64,000 nt of DNA from Pohlia nutans (GCA_022496805.1 CM040085.1:30967811-31031810); one strand, 5' to 3'. Numbered from the stretch's first letter, positions 11,572 to 23,659 are shown. The notes: generated by a model not told the origin, from the sequence alone. Made by a program: numbers and translations.

Positions 11572-12327
11572 ACTCACAACACAAAACCTTCCTAACCCAA
11601 GTAACCCTCTTCTAGTCTAACTTCCTCGCGCAAAGCAGGAGAGTGCTATTTCAAGACAGACATCCTAATAATGCCAAAAAGAATAACAGATTCTATTAAA
11701 CCATTGCAAGCACCACTATTGTAGCTAATTATAACATTGTTTGTGACGGCAGCAAAGAGAAGAGCAAAACAAGAACACATGTAGGTACCTGAAAAACGAC
11801 GATACACAGATCATTCCTGGCCAAAGAGTGAGGTCTGTTTACATCAACGCCAGACTCCGAGGTACTGCAGGTCCGTTCAAGTATATCAGACAATTAGCTA
11901 TTGTAATGAAAGGAGGATCAATAACAAATTATAGCAAGAGGTGGTGCAAGTTGCAGGTGGTGGGATCCCGTCCATGAATTGAGTGCGTGAGATTCTGGGC
12001 ATTAAGTTATTATGGAATGGAAAGAAAGGTAGGAAACAGGTTTGATTTGCGCCAGATTGGACGTTGCGTGAGGAATCAAACCATCGGGGCGATGGCGGTG
12101 CGAGTTTTCGGTGTGTTTTTGTGGTGGATTTTTTCCACAGATGCGGGGACTAATTGCAGGTGGGTGTACCCGGCCGGGATGGGGATGATTCTGTGCGGAG
12201 CAAGCGGCGAAAAGTGCAGTTGGACAGGGCGCATGAACGGGAGAGAGAGACGTACAGTGACTGACGTACTGGAGGGCCCTTCTGCTGGATTGCAGGTGCC
12301 AAGGTGTGAAGTTCCAATTTCTTCACC
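11572..12327. other. upstream region of the permease
   Basis: 5' leader and promoter side of the minus-strand permease. A 114-codon plus-strand frame at 11987-12331 has no recognisable domain and runs into the next MITE. No other gene seen. Confidence 0.35.
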
Positions 12328-13070
12328 TTAACCCCTAACTGCCCAAGCAGGCGTTTTTGGCCTGATGTACAGATTTCATCCGTATTTTCTCATCCGTCAT
12401 GCACTTTTTGTGGTGTGATTTTTTTACTGAATTTTTTATGGGAAGTTAACTTCATGTATGTGTGATCCGATCGAAAAGGAAGTAATTTTTGAAAAAATTA
12501 TGCCTCATTTTGTGTTGTAGTGTTTCACCAAAAATCTTGAAGATTTTGGTCTAAAAGTGTTCATGAAAAAAAAAACTATTAAAATCAAGCATCCAAAAAA
12601 TCTCCAAAAATCACTACACCTAAAGTACTACATTATAACCCATCACAACAAATTTCATCCACATATTGTCAATATCTTATTCGTAATTGAATTACAAAGT
12701 AATTTTTTATTTTATGTTTCAAAATTTATAAAAAAAGATTAGTGATAGTAGTCATAGATCTAACTGTATAGATAGAATCTAAAATTAAAAATGTATAACT
12801 TTTATTCATACATCAAGTTCTAAATATTCATATTAATTGCATTTTATAATGCATCTTCAAGATTTTCGGTGAAACACTACAACACAAAATGAGGCATAAT
12901 TTTTTCAAAAATTATTTCCTTTTCGATCGGATCACACATACATGAAGTTAACTTCCCATAAAAAAATTCAGTAAAAAAATCACACCACAAAAAGTGCATG
13001 ACGGATGAGAAAATACGGATGAAATCTGTACATCAGGCCAAAAACGCCTGCTTGGGCAGTTAGGGGTTAA
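12328..13070. mobile_element. TTAA-flanked element with ~215-bp inverted repeats
   Basis: Ends TTAACCCCTAACTGCCCAAG and its reverse complement. The inverted repeats run almost without mismatch for about 215 bp from each side, through blocks such as CATCCGTCATGCACTTTTTG and GATCCGATCGAAAAGGAAG. The middle is AT-rich and non-coding. The outer blocks recur in the 587-bp element at 60742-61328, so the two are related. Confidence 0.85.
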
Positions 13071-13248
13071 TAGCAGTTTTTAATAGGTTCTATGTAGACT
13101 CCCTTTTATTCAAATTTATTTTTCTTTTGATCAACTCATGCAATGTTCTTCACTAATTCCAATGATATAACATTTGGGTCCTCTCTTAATTATATTTTTC
13201 ACAATTTGTCATTTTAAAACTATGAATCCTTGATCCTTTAAGGGTTAA
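13071..13248. mobile_element. left-truncated ~230-bp TTAA MITE
   Basis: Matches the interior and right end of the copies at 16458 and 61591 (GCAATGTTCTTCA, CCATGATATAA-like block, GAATCCTTG, right end AAGGGTTAA). About 45 bp at the left are missing, where the larger element at 12328-13070 adjoins it. Confidence 0.65.
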
Positions 13249-14119
13249 ACGTCAAAAAAAAAGCCCCACCATAATCAAGATAAAATGGATTTCCTCAATC
13301 AGAATTGAAATGGATTGGTGCTTGAAAATGGTGATCGAAAAGTGCGGCTAAATTTAGCAAATATGCATGTTTTAATAAATTGTACATTCCAAGGAATTTG
13401 AAAAGAGAATTGGTGGGGAGGGAGGGGAGCGAGTCGGGCAACTTGAGATCTTGATGGATCCATAGCTACTAGCGTTGTTCAACAGTGTTTTTTTTTTTTT
13501 TTAATAAATTTTAAATCTAGAATTACAGAGCCAGAATCTCATTGTATTTTTTTAATATGTTTTTGGAATGACATTGTTCACTCCATTCATTGTTCATAAA
13601 AGATTTGAGGAATTCTCATTGGTTGTTCACGTTACTCAAGGGACTACTATTGGGGGCAACTCTTTTTTATTTTTTTTATTCCTTTGGGCTGCATGTTAGG
13701 ACCCTCTTGACGTTTAGGGGTTAAGCATGAAGAATGTCCTTGCAGGGCAGCTCAAGGAGCATTTCCAAAAGTCTACAGCAGTTGAAAAAGATTTTTGAAA
13801 AAAAGCCGCCGGTCTGCCTTCTACGCTAGCCACCAAGCGTTGTTGGCCAATGCTTCTGCTATATATTTAACATAAAAAATTGTTTTGACTCTCTCCACAA
13901 TTGTTGTTTGATTATAGCTCCTCCTTTCCCTTGATTCCTTCATTTGATTGTGGATTGTTCCACAATTGTTTAATTTAGGCGTATTTTCTAAATTTAGCCT
14001 TGTTTCATCACCTTTCCAAAGCACCAATCCATTTCAATTTTGGTTGAGAAAATCCACCTTTTCTCCATTATTCTCTCATAAATAAGCCCATGGGGCTTGC
14101 TTTGACGTTTAAGGGTTAA
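13245..14119. mobile_element. composite of TTAA elements
   Basis: The right end reads TTTGACGTTTAAGGGTTAA. An inner block AAGCACCAATCCATTTCAAT near 14020 is the reverse complement of one near 13300, giving long imperfect inverted repeats. A second right terminus, GACGTTTAGGGGTTAA, lies at 13709-13724, so at least two insertions are superimposed. An AT-rich frame at 13821-14027 is not considered coding. Confidence 0.55.
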
Positions 14120-14899
14120 CCCCTAAACGCTCGAGAGGGTTCCCCACCCAAAACAGTCTCATTTTGGACATTTTTGTTGATGATCTCTTAATGCTTTTCA
14201 AAACCTTTTTTCACATTCCAATCGTAGAATCGTGTACTCCTAAGTTTTATAAATCATCCTTCAAATTTTCAAAATATTTGACTGTACGGATGTCAAAATA
14301 ATAGCAAATGAAGTTGAGATTTTGAAATTTTAGGTCCTAAAAAAACTGGCAGCTTTGTTGTGATGGGCTCCCAAACCCAAAAAGAAAAAGTTGAAATGAT
14401 GTGCCATTTTTTACCATCCTCAAGATGAAATAGTTAACAAGATGCATAACTCAATTTGATAAGATGTTCAATTCATTAGCATTTTTTCAAAGACCTTGTA
14501 ATGGGTGGGGGTATAAAGAGATGCAAGAGATTTTAGCTAAATTAGATTATCCCTTCAACTCTCCTCCAATTGGATGAGCTCACAACTCATAGCATGCAAT
14601 CCGTGTGAGTTGGAGAAAAGTTCCTTTGAGGTGCCCAATGAATCCCATTGGCTTAATTTTTTTGGCAAGCCTACCCAAAGTGTTGAAGCCGCCTTTCAGC
14701 ATTCAAGTGTCTCACTTTGAAAAATTCCCCTAACTGGAGTTCTGATCGGATGGAGACTATTCCAATTGGGTTGGAAAGAAGACTCGTTTACCTATGACAT
14801 TATATTTTTATATTGAAAAAAAGTTATTTGTTTTAGTCTGGGCAACCCAAGAAAATGGGCAACAACCAAAAAATGGTCTCTTGGGAATTTAGGGGTTAA
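14116..14899. mobile_element. TTAA-flanked element, 784 bp
   Basis: Bounded by TTAACCCCTAAACGCTCG on the left and the complement of TTAACCCCTAAATTCCC on the right. It shares its TTAA with both neighbours. Non-coding. Confidence 0.65.
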
Positions 14900-15450
14900 C
14901 CCCTAAATGCCCAGGGCATTCACAAAAAAGTCAAACAACACTTTCATATGGAGTTTGCTCATCAATAGCTTTTGAGTTATTTTTTGAAATATTTTTGATA
15001 AATGTAGACATATGTTTGCTATTGGTCCTCAAATTTTCAAAATTTTTAATGCGTTATAAATTTAATTTGATTTTTGAAGTAAAATATACAAAGAAATTCA
15101 TATAAAATACAAAATTGTTCCAAACAACCAATTTTTTATTGTAAAAGATTCAAGTTACAATGAAGAACCATACGGGAAAATTCAATTTAAAATATATTTT
15201 CTTAATTTGGAAATATGATAATGACGTATGCTTTGTAATGTAGTTTGAATTAGGACCTCTTGACATTGCAAGTGCAATAAAATACTTAATATTATGATTT
15301 TTTCAGATTTACAAAGTGAAGTAGAAACTAGACTTGATAAGCTCCATTTTCTTAGTTGGACTTGGAAGCAAAAACAATCATTTTTAAGGGTGAAATTGAA
15401 TTTGACCAACCACCATCCACTATTTGGATGCTTGGGCATTTAGGGGTTAA
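14896..15450. mobile_element. TTAA-flanked element, 555 bp
   Basis: Inverted ends TTAACCCCTAAATGCCCA agree on both sides for 18 bp. Non-coding, AT-rich interior. Immediately adjacent to the preceding element. Confidence 0.75.
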
Positions 15451-15575
15451 GTTAACCTCTAAAAGAACCGGAGGACTAAAATGGTCCTCAAGTTAACTTT
15501 GGAGCATGATTCAACAACGGATATCAACATATTTGATTGGAAGATGAATTACCAAAATGACCCTCCAAGTCTTTC

Positions 15576-15957
15576 TTAACTCTTAAACGTCAACCCCGGC
15601 CACAGGGGCTTGGTTTATTGGAATAATTGGAGACAAAGGTTTCATTTCTCAACCAAATCAAGCGAGACTTGTTGCGTTGGAAAGCTACTGAAAAAGCGAT
15701 CTAGATTCCAAAATTTCGCCTCATTTGAGAGATTGTGGAATCGTTGGTAAGCAATCAAAGTTATCAAATTGAACAAGTTTTGAGGTTGGGGCAGCTGAAG
15801 TTCAGCAGTGCCGCAGTGCTACAGTGCTAGCTAGCAGTGCACTGCAGAGCCGTTTTTGCAAAAAAAAAATTATTTTTTTATTTTTTATTTTTTCAAAAAA
15901 ATTTAGATTCTTTCCGGGCTGCCCACCCAGGACCCAAAATTGTCGTTTAAAGGTTAA
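15576..15957. mobile_element. TTAA-flanked element, 382 bp, diverged ends
   Basis: Left end TTAACTCTTAAACGTCAA, right end complementing TTAACCTTTAAACGACAA, with GGGGCTTGG and GGGTCC subterminal words. More diverged than the others. The 15452-15575 gap starts with TTAACCTCTAAAAG and may be another remnant. Confidence 0.55.
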
Positions 15958-16457
15958 ATTACAGTGCCATGCTGGAATTAAGTATACAAGTTCTATAAAT
16001 GAAAATGTGTTATATTTCTCGTATTTGTGTAGCCTTGTGGATGGGAGACGTTTTTTTTTGTTGGAACTCGTATTTTGGGATCAAATCACTCCGACAAAAA
16101 TTGTTGCACTTCAAGGCATGTTGTGGATTTGGTTCGCATGTTGCTTTCTCACAGTGTTCTAGTGTTGTAAAAAATATTAAAAAAACCACAAACTCCAGTT
16201 TCTAGAGCCACTCAAACCTTCAGAATATGGTGAAAAACGCTTCATTTCTACTACTTTATGTTGTATTACTATTTTCCCCCTTGTTGTAATGATTCAAAAA
16301 TAATAATAAGAATATAGTGCCAAAGATAATGAGCGTTGCAAGATTCTTTAAAATCCTTGGGCCAATCTCACATTTGCAACCTCACCGATTGTTGCACTAA
16401 ACACAACAAAACCCATTATACAATGCTCTTCAAAGTATAGTTCAACTCTTTTAGAGG

Positions 16458-16695
16458 TTAACCCCTAATGAACAAGAAGCCCAAAGTGGGTCTTATATTT
16501 TTGTAGCATTTTTTAGTAGATCTTATGTGGACTTCCCTTTATTCCAAATATTATTTTTTTGAACCGACTTGTGCAATGTTCTTCAATGATTCCAGTGATA
16601 TAAAATTTGGTCTCAACTTTATTGTATTTTTCACAATATGATCAATTATATTTGTCACTTTAAAACCATGAATCCTTCGTCTTTTAGGAATCAAC
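16458..16695. mobile_element. ~230-bp TTAA MITE
   Basis: Begins TTAACCCCTAATGAACAAG and aligns along its length with the copies at 61591-61821 and 13071-13248. The right terminus has decayed (TTTTAGGAATCAA). Confidence 0.65.
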
Positions 16696-17393
16696 CGCTA
16701 AACACCAAGAACCCAAAATTGGACCTCATGTTGTTGTTTTTTCTTATTGGTTTTGAGTAAATCTTAGGGCAAGCTTCTATGAGGGGATTGGGCCGGTGAA
16801 AGCCACTAAAAGACAAGAATTAAAATCTCAGGAACCACCGATGGTTCATCCTAAACCAGGCTCATGGGTTCATCCATTTCGGTATTGCATCAATAGCTTC
16901 TAACTTTCTAAGACCCTCCACCAACACATGGAAGAAGGTCCTTAGAGGCCCTCCATATAAGGCACTCATCCCCATCTTCACTTAAATAGGTACCGCATTG
17001 GATTCATTGTTCGATTATCTCCTTTAATAAAGTAAGAGAGGGTCTTGTGAAAGACATTGACCATGTAATGAGGAAGCTACAAACCCGTTCAACCTATCAA
17101 GAACCCGTCCTCTAATCCAATTTAAGAACTAAGATAAGTTTTTTCCTTGTGAAGCCCACCTTGTAAAAGTAAGGATGGGCTCTCCGAGGGGAGCCGCCTT
17201 ATGTAGAACTCATAGTGTTCATTTTTTGATCGTCATATGAATTAAATTACATTATTAAGCCCTAGACTTTTTATCCTTGTTCTTTTATTCTCATTTTGAG
17301 TAAGTTCTTGAGTAAGTTTTCCTTGTTTAATTCTTACTAAATTCCCTCATGCAATACCAAATGTTCTCTCTCACCATGGTTCCAGCAAAAGTT
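16696..17393. other. intergenic, no gene recognised
   Basis: No coding pattern seen. AACCCAAAATTGGACCTCATG just after the MITE resembles its own subterminal region, so a second fragment of the family may start here. Confidence 0.3.
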
Positions 17394-17512
17394 CAGTAGT
17401 AGAAAAGGTGGCACTGCTGAGGAAGATGCCCATGCAAGTGATGCCCAATTCCACACATGCACAATTGTTTTGCCTGGGCATCTTCCTGGGAGCCCCACCT
17501 TTTCTACTAGTG
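17394..17512. mobile_element. 119-bp CACTA-type MITE
   Basis: Termini CAGTAGTAGAAAAGGTGG and the complement of CACTAGTAGAAAAGGTGG. The arms continue as complementary GAAGATGCCCA and TGGGCATCTTC. GTT is duplicated on both sides (17391-17393, 17513-17515), the 3-bp size expected for CACTA elements. Confidence 0.8.
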
Positions 17513-17874
17513 GTTACGTATCTATAAAATTAAATTAAAAATAGGGGCAGATTGTTACATTGCCCAAAGAGCAGAATGAAGACTGTTTTAGTCGATTGTT
17601 CCCACATGTGAGGTCGAATCTCCGGGTCTACAGTCTGGACTGCATCGGCTTTTGGATTCCGTAGATTCTGGATTTGCGTTCACACCGGCCGAATTTTGGT
17701 GACAGAATCTTACTCTTTTCACACTTGCAAAGTTCCAGCCAATCGGAAATGAAGTTCCATGGATTCTCTAATTCCCCCCTTGAGGTCAAAACCTGCCCCC
17801 TAGTTTGTGCTGGTTGGGGCCATTTAAGAAAATAACCCCCTCTTCCCATGGTTTAAATTTCTCAAGTAGGTACT

Positions 17875-18693
17875 TTAACCCCTAAGCGTCCCGGCGTCCA
17901 TATTATGGACGTTTTTGGGGGTACAGTCACCTTCGAAGAGCTGTAACTTTTGCAATTCGTGTCCGATTTTGCTGAAATTTTGAAAAAACTCCCCGCATTA
18001 TGTATGGAATGTGTGGTAAAAATTTCAGATCAATCCGAGATGAATTGAATTTTTGGTGATCATTTGAAAGTAGGTATGTTTCTTTTTTGGACAGTTCTGT
18101 GAATTTTGATGGCAGTAACTTTGGGGGCTTCTATCTCCTTCATCCTAAGTCCGTTTTCAATAAAACTTGTTGGGTTGAATTCCCCTTGAAGTCTAGTTAT
18201 CATGGTAAAATTTTCAGGTCAATCCATGTTGTTATGAATGTTTGGGAGTCATTTTAGTGCACGGGTCTAGTTTGGACACTTTTTGCTTTTTGGTTCAAAT
18301 GGGTCACTTTTCGGGCTACTTTTTGACATTGCAAGGCCATTTTAGGGCACATTAAATTTTTTTCATGAGGCTTTTTTGGTACTAATGTGTTTATATGATG
18401 ATTTTGAACAACTTTTTAGTTCAACGTTTTTTCATTTGAGTAATTTTGAAAACGAATTTCACCTCTAACTGTGTTGCTAGGAAAATTTCAGCATCCTTTT
18501 TTAGCACTAAAACACTATGATCTTGCAATCTAAATGGCCAAATGACCCCAAAATTGATCCACATGATCTACAACATGTATGTTACAAGATTGTACGGTTG
18601 AGATTTCTATACCTCACTTACATTTAGACCTATAACACATCAAAAGCGATGATGATTTTAAGCCCAAAAAAGCTAGGGACCTTTAGGGGTTAA
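17875..18693. mobile_element. TTAA-flanked element, 819 bp
   Basis: Left TTAACCCCTAAGCGTCCC, right complement TTAACCCCTAAAGGTCCC. Non-coding interior. The left GTCCCGGCGTCCA block resembles the left end of the element at 38751. Confidence 0.7.
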
Positions 18694-19051
18694 GACCAAA
18701 TTGAAATCGTAGACTTCAAATTTGAAAAAAATTCAAAAAAAGCCCCCAAGGATGTCCAAAATGGAAATTTTAGAGAAATGGGGCCCATGTTGAATAGTGC
18801 TCGCAGTAAGATCAAGGAGAGGGGATGGGGTGGGGGTTTCTTGGGCCAAATTCAACCAAATTTCAACCCGTATTAGTCTTAACCCCGCCTCAAGTACTCG
18901 ATGTAATAAGATTCTAATGAAGCCCATTTTTCCGATGTTTACTTGCGTTGGGCCTAAAGATACAAGTGACATAACATTCAGTAGCCTTCGAAGAGATTGC
19001 CTTTTAGTTTCATCCACCTTTATATACGGAGTGACCAATGATTTCTAATTG

Positions 19052-19180
19052 AATGAACTATTGAATCGAATAAACAATCACAAAACACTGTTGAATTGTG
19101 AATGAATCAAATAAACAATCACAAAACATTGTTGAATTGTGAATGAATCAAATAAACAATTAAAAAACACTGTTGAATTG
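19052..19180. repeat. three 41-bp tandem repeats
   Basis: The unit centres on AATAAACAATCACAAAACA followed by TTGTTGAATTGTGAATGAATC, repeated three times with few substitutions. Confidence 0.8.
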
Positions 19181-19263
19181 TGATTGAATGAGTGCTTTCG
19201 ATTACTGTACACTATGGTTGATTGCTCTTGCTTAATGCCATGTGCCCCCATAGCTACTGATGT

Positions 19264-19324
19264 GATGTGGAATATCCCACATCATTTCATTTGGGGGATG
19301 AAATGATGTGGGATATTCCACATC
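19264..19324. repeat. perfect 27-bp inverted repeat
   Basis: GATGTGGAATATCCCACATC then ATTTCAT is mirrored exactly after a 7-bp spacer. Each arm is itself quasi-palindromic (GTGGAATATCCCAC). Short outer words GCTACTGA and AGGCTACTGAATG flank it, suggesting a small fold-back MITE. Confidence 0.7.
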
Positions 19325-20760
19325 ATTCTGTTGGAGGGAGGCAGTAGTCAGAGAGGCTACTGAATGTTATGGAGGATGAAAGAAAGAAGAAACCAAAAAA
19401 AGTAATCCAAATTCCCAAACAATCCAAAGGTGTTGATTGCTAAAAAAAGTATATTTTAACGAAAGTAAAATTATATATATCTATATTGAAATTTGAAAAC
19501 GGGTCAAGCCCATAAATTGGTTTGTCATTATGGGTGGACAAATTTTTGGGATCCGTGTCAAATCTTGTTATGTTTAATTGAAAAAATTGGATTCAAAATT
19601 TTGGCCTCAAGGGTCTCTAAGTATAAAAACAGAAATCACCTGGCATAAAATCATGATTTAAAAAAAAATCCCTATTGGTGAAAGCTCCCATCCACCTCCT
19701 AAGAGGATGTACTTTCTTTCAGCTAAGAGTACCTCCTACTCACTGTAAAAATAATAATCGGGTTTTTATGTTGCCCTCATCGTTTCAGTAGTGAGTCTTT
19801 GTCTTCCTTCAGCACATTAGAGGAAATATGAGGCCTCCAGAAGAGGAGGCGAGTTACTATTCCCAAAAATTAATAATACACACATACAAATAAATATAAA
19901 TATAAATATAAAATTTAAGAAAACAAATAAAAATTATTAAAAGTACTAAATTTGATGTGGATCTAATGTAGTCGCCTCTTGACCACGTCAGATTGGATAT
20001 TAAGTTTTTAATATATTTAAAATATTTTTAATAATTATAATTATTATATAATTATATAATTAATACTTTAAAATTTTAATACTATCTTTATTGAAATAAA
20101 AAATTCAATAAAAATTTAGATTTGTTGCTCAAAGTTTTGAAACGACCCTATGAAGGCTTCAGATCTCTTCTAATGCTTTGCCGAAGTAGTTACCGGGACA
20201 ACCAGACCAAATGCTCATGGGCCATTCACACCGGATCCTTGCTGTACAGTACTTGAATTTGCATCCCACAAGTGCAAAAGGGTAACTTCTACAAACAATA
20301 AACAATTTGCAACGTTTGTTAGAACTTGTCTTCTGTGAAATTTAGCAAACACAAATGCTTTCCTTCAACGCAAATAATAGTGTTGCTCAAATTTGCGTCT
20401 GCGGCAAGAACTTACATGCATTCCTATTACTGTATATTGTATAAAATAATATATTTTTTCACTCCCAAGTGCAGTACCCTAGTTGGTGTGAATGGGACAT
20501 CACTCCATTCCACTGCAGCAGCAATGCAGATAGATAGAAACACCGACCCTATAAAAAGGGCCGGCGTGAATAAAGTGTCCGTTCGTAATGTCAATGACCC
20601 GATGCCCACTGGACAAAGGGACATTGGAACAATACTACTCTCCCCTTTCGAGGATAGATACTATAGTAACCAAAACAAAGTAACAGTAACAGTAACAAAA
20701 ATAGCAAATTAATGATGGTTGGGTGCGAGATAGCATAAAGGTATGTTTTGGGTTAATTAT
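19325..20760. other. AT-rich intergenic DNA
   Basis: 19860-20110 is very AT-rich. A TATA-like CTATAAAAAGG sits near 20547 and a 128-codon plus-strand frame at 20326-20712 crosses it, but neither resembles a known gene. GTAACA triplet repeats near 20680 may be the 3' tail of the LINE read from the minus strand. Confidence 0.35.
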
Positions 20761-20771
20761 TATCGCCAAGT

Positions 20772-20845
20772 CATGAGTTCTTTGGTTGGTTGGTGAAGGG
20801 CGTTGTATCACATTTATGTGGTCCGGGTTCGAAACCTATTGGGCT
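20772..20845 (+). repeat. tRNA-like box A/box B pair (possible SINE remnant)
   Basis: TGGTTGGTGAAGGG (box-A-like) and GGGTTCGAAACC (box B) lie about 30 bases apart on the plus strand, inside what is otherwise the LINE's 3' flank. No cloverleaf is convincing. Confidence 0.3.
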
Positions 20846-21006
20846 TGTTTGAGCAGTGGTGTGATACACATGGCTTGGTGCTGCTAGTGAGTTGTCATGG
20901 CAGGAAAGTTGTACCAACCAACCGGCCCTACCTATCCCTGAGACAAGATGAGCTAGTTGTTTGAAAAGAGTGGCTAGCGGTGGTTTTCACCACTACCCCC
21001 CCTCTT

Positions 21007-21924
21007 TTAATGTACTACGTTTGTTGGTATTGTTTGATTATTCTCTTTACGTCTTTTATGTAAAAGGATAGATCCGGCATATTGTATGGCAATGGTATTT
21101 ATTGCTTTGAATGTGTGTTTTATGGAGGTTTCGCAAATGTTGAATTTTGTTTCTAGTTGTTTCATTGAGGGGACGTGTGTGGTTCCTCTAGCTCCAGCTA
21201 TAATGACTATGATAGGATCTACTTTCCAACCTAGTTGTATGATGTTATTAATTAGAGGTTGGTATTTTAAAAAAAATTTGCCAATTGTTTCTGGTGAAAA
21301 TCTATCGCTTGTGTATGTGAATTCTATGAATTGTATGGTTAGGTTATCGTCGGGGTTTAGAGGAGGTGGGTTTTGGTATGGGAGGCCTTTAATGCATAAT
21401 ATATCTGGTATGAATCTGGCATTACATTGACATCTTTGTTGATTACAAGTATATGGTAATAACCATGAAGGAACTGTGTTTTCTTGTGGGTTATTGTTGA
21501 ATGTGCCCGCATTCATGAGAGTGTAGCATCTTGAATTATTTGAGGATAGTATTAATTTTCTTAATTCCCATACCGCTTTATTGTGTCTTTTGGTTCTTAG
21601 TGCGTGTATATGGTGTTGTTTGCATAGTAAAAGTACATGTAGCCATGTATCTACATCTTATGAATTACAGATTGGACATGTTTTTGAGGGGAATCTTTGT
21701 ATGTTGAAAATTAATTGCTTTCTGGCATTACCCATGTATTGACCGGTTCTAAATTTTAGTATGCTTTTTTTTTGTGAGTCTGTTATTTCTAGATTATTCC
21801 AAAAGTCATTGGACATTTCGTTATCTATGATGGAGTTTGTTGTCCATTTGTTAATGTTGGGAAAGTTTTCTGCCAGTATTTCTAGGTTATTTTCTCGGTC
21901 ATGTTTCTTTATGTATTCTTCCAA
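21007..21924 (-). pseudogene. LINE ORF2 C-terminus: CCHC finger plus restriction-like endonuclease
   Basis: 21924-21658 ends in CPICNS followed by a TAA. Reading on in the same frame gives DVDTWLHVLLLCKQ, completing a C-x2-C-x11-H-x4-C finger, so one nonsense change separates the two parts. 21516-21007 continues with ARFIPD, then FIEFTYTSDR, a KY pair and GWKVDPIIVIIAGARG. This PD...E-x-T...KY order and the preceding CCHC match the layout of R2-type restriction-like endonucleases. The catalytic assignment is inference. Confidence 0.6.
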
Positions 21925-21966
21925 ACATCTAACTGGTCCTTTGTCTGGTCGTTTGATACGACCGGG

Positions 21967-22740
21967 TCATGTGTCTTTTTGGAAGTAGTAAGGAGTGGTA
22001 TGTGCAAATTTGTGTGGATTTGCTGCAAATTGATAACCTCTTTTCATGGTTCCTTCTTTTGCGAGTTGGTTTGCGTGTTCATTTCCGTTAATTTTAGCGT
22101 GTGCTTTAACTTTGTATATTGTGGTAGGTTGTGTACGTTTTTTTAACATCTTTACCATTTCTTCTAATATGGTTTTATCGGCGTGGTTGTTGTGTTGGGT
22201 TGGGTGTTTTAGTTGTGTGTTTAGAACATGTATACAATTGAGACAATCAGTAAAAATGTGTGCAGGTTCGTTTATGTATTTAGTGGTGATTAGTGAAAGT
22301 GTTTCATGTATGGCCATTAGTTCTGCTCTGAAGCATGTCTGTAGTCCAGGCAGTCTTTTTGATATTTGTACATCTGGTTTAGATGGGTTGTAGATTCCAT
22401 ATCCGGCTTTTTCTTTTTTCCAATGGCCGTCATCAACTTCTTTAGGTGGTAAAAAGGATCCATCTGTGTAATAGTTGTATTGTGGTAGAAATTTTAGTGT
22501 GGTGTTTATTTCGAAATTTGGAAGGGGATTTACCCACATGTTTTGTAGATTGTTATAGGGCGGGTATATGAGTTTGTTCCATTTTGTGCTTTTGTTAACT
22601 TTTAAGTTTGGTGGTATGGGTAGTGCTGTTTGTGTATGATATTGCGAAATTTGTAGATTTTCAATTGTTGTGTTTATGGTGTCTATTTGGTTTATTGTGC
22701 CAATGTTATTGTTTTGATGGTGAATACACCATATGTGCAT
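21967..22740 (-). pseudogene. LINE ORF2 RNase H domain
   Basis: Carries the RNase H signatures YYTDGSF, AELMAIHE, FTDCLN and KAHAKINGNEHANQLAKEG. The first Asp, Glu and second Asp are present; the final catalytic Asp (usual A-D-x-LA) reads Asn here. It lies in a frame different from the RT, so a frameshift precedes it. Confidence 0.75.
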
Positions 22741-23659
22741 TGCAAGTGGTTCGTTTTGGGTTTTGTTGGGTTCTAGTGGTATTGTTGGGTTCTAGTGGTA
22801 TTGTTGGTTCGTCATATGTAATGGTATCCGCGGCAAAATGTATAATGGCGTGCGTATCCGGGAAGGGTCCGTTGTACGGTGATAGATTTTGGTACCAGTT
22901 GGTGTCTGGGATTGCTAAAATGGTGACAGTTTCAGGGTCTTGTTTTGCTGCTAGTCTTGCCCAATGAATTGCTTGTTGTGCTGTTTCGGCGTTATTTGGA
23001 TGTGCATATCCGATACCTTTCCATTTGTATTGAAAGGATGTCCCTAGTGAGCCAAAAATCTTGTCTCTGGGGAATGTTGAATAGAATTGGGTAGATTTCA
23101 TGGAACATGTAATTGGTGAGGAAAAATATAAGTGTGTTATATTAAATGTTGTTATTAGTGTGTCTAGAATGTTGGATGGAATGGTATGGTGTGGTGTTTT
23201 TATTGTATTCTTTTTGTGGTTTTTGTGTTCGTATCTTTGGTATAACCAGACTACTTCTGTTTCAAATATTTGTATATCAGGTATTAGTCTGTGGATGTTG
23301 TATTTGTTGTTGTTATATTGTTGCCATAACCATTTTATTCTTGTAGTCGGAATGGTGGTGATATATTTACCGGTGTCGTTATAAATGTGGGTTTTATCAT
23401 TTTGTGTTTGAATGGTGCACTTGTTTGTGTCTATGTCTCTTTCTGGGTTACATTCAATTGTTGATGTTTTATTGTAGGGGATTATTGTTGAAGGTGGGAT
23501 GTATCTTGTGTCTCTATTTTGTTCGGGTGTAAATTGTGTATTTATGATATTTTGATATTGTTTGTTTTTATAATCTGTGTAGTATTTTGTAAGTAGGTTT
23601 AGATTATGGTGTATTGTTGTTGGTAGATTTAGTGGAAATAGTTCGCGTTGCTGTAACCA
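22706..23659 (-). pseudogene. LINE ORF2 block between RT and RNase H
   Basis: Continues in another frame without an ATG after the RT stop, then becomes 23101-22706. It holds FYSTFPRDKIFGSLGTSF, GIGYAHPNNAE, IHWARLAAKQDP and ILAIPDTNWYQN. The FGS-G...(N/H)P...IxxPxxxW order recalls PCIF1-like or transposon-borne N6-adenine methyltransferase modules, but the usual NPPF is not intact. Function unknown. Confidence 0.45.

Noticed and set aside
20326..20712. 128-codon frame with a TATA-like box
   Set aside because: The TATA-like sequence lies inside the frame, not upstream, and the protein has no known features.
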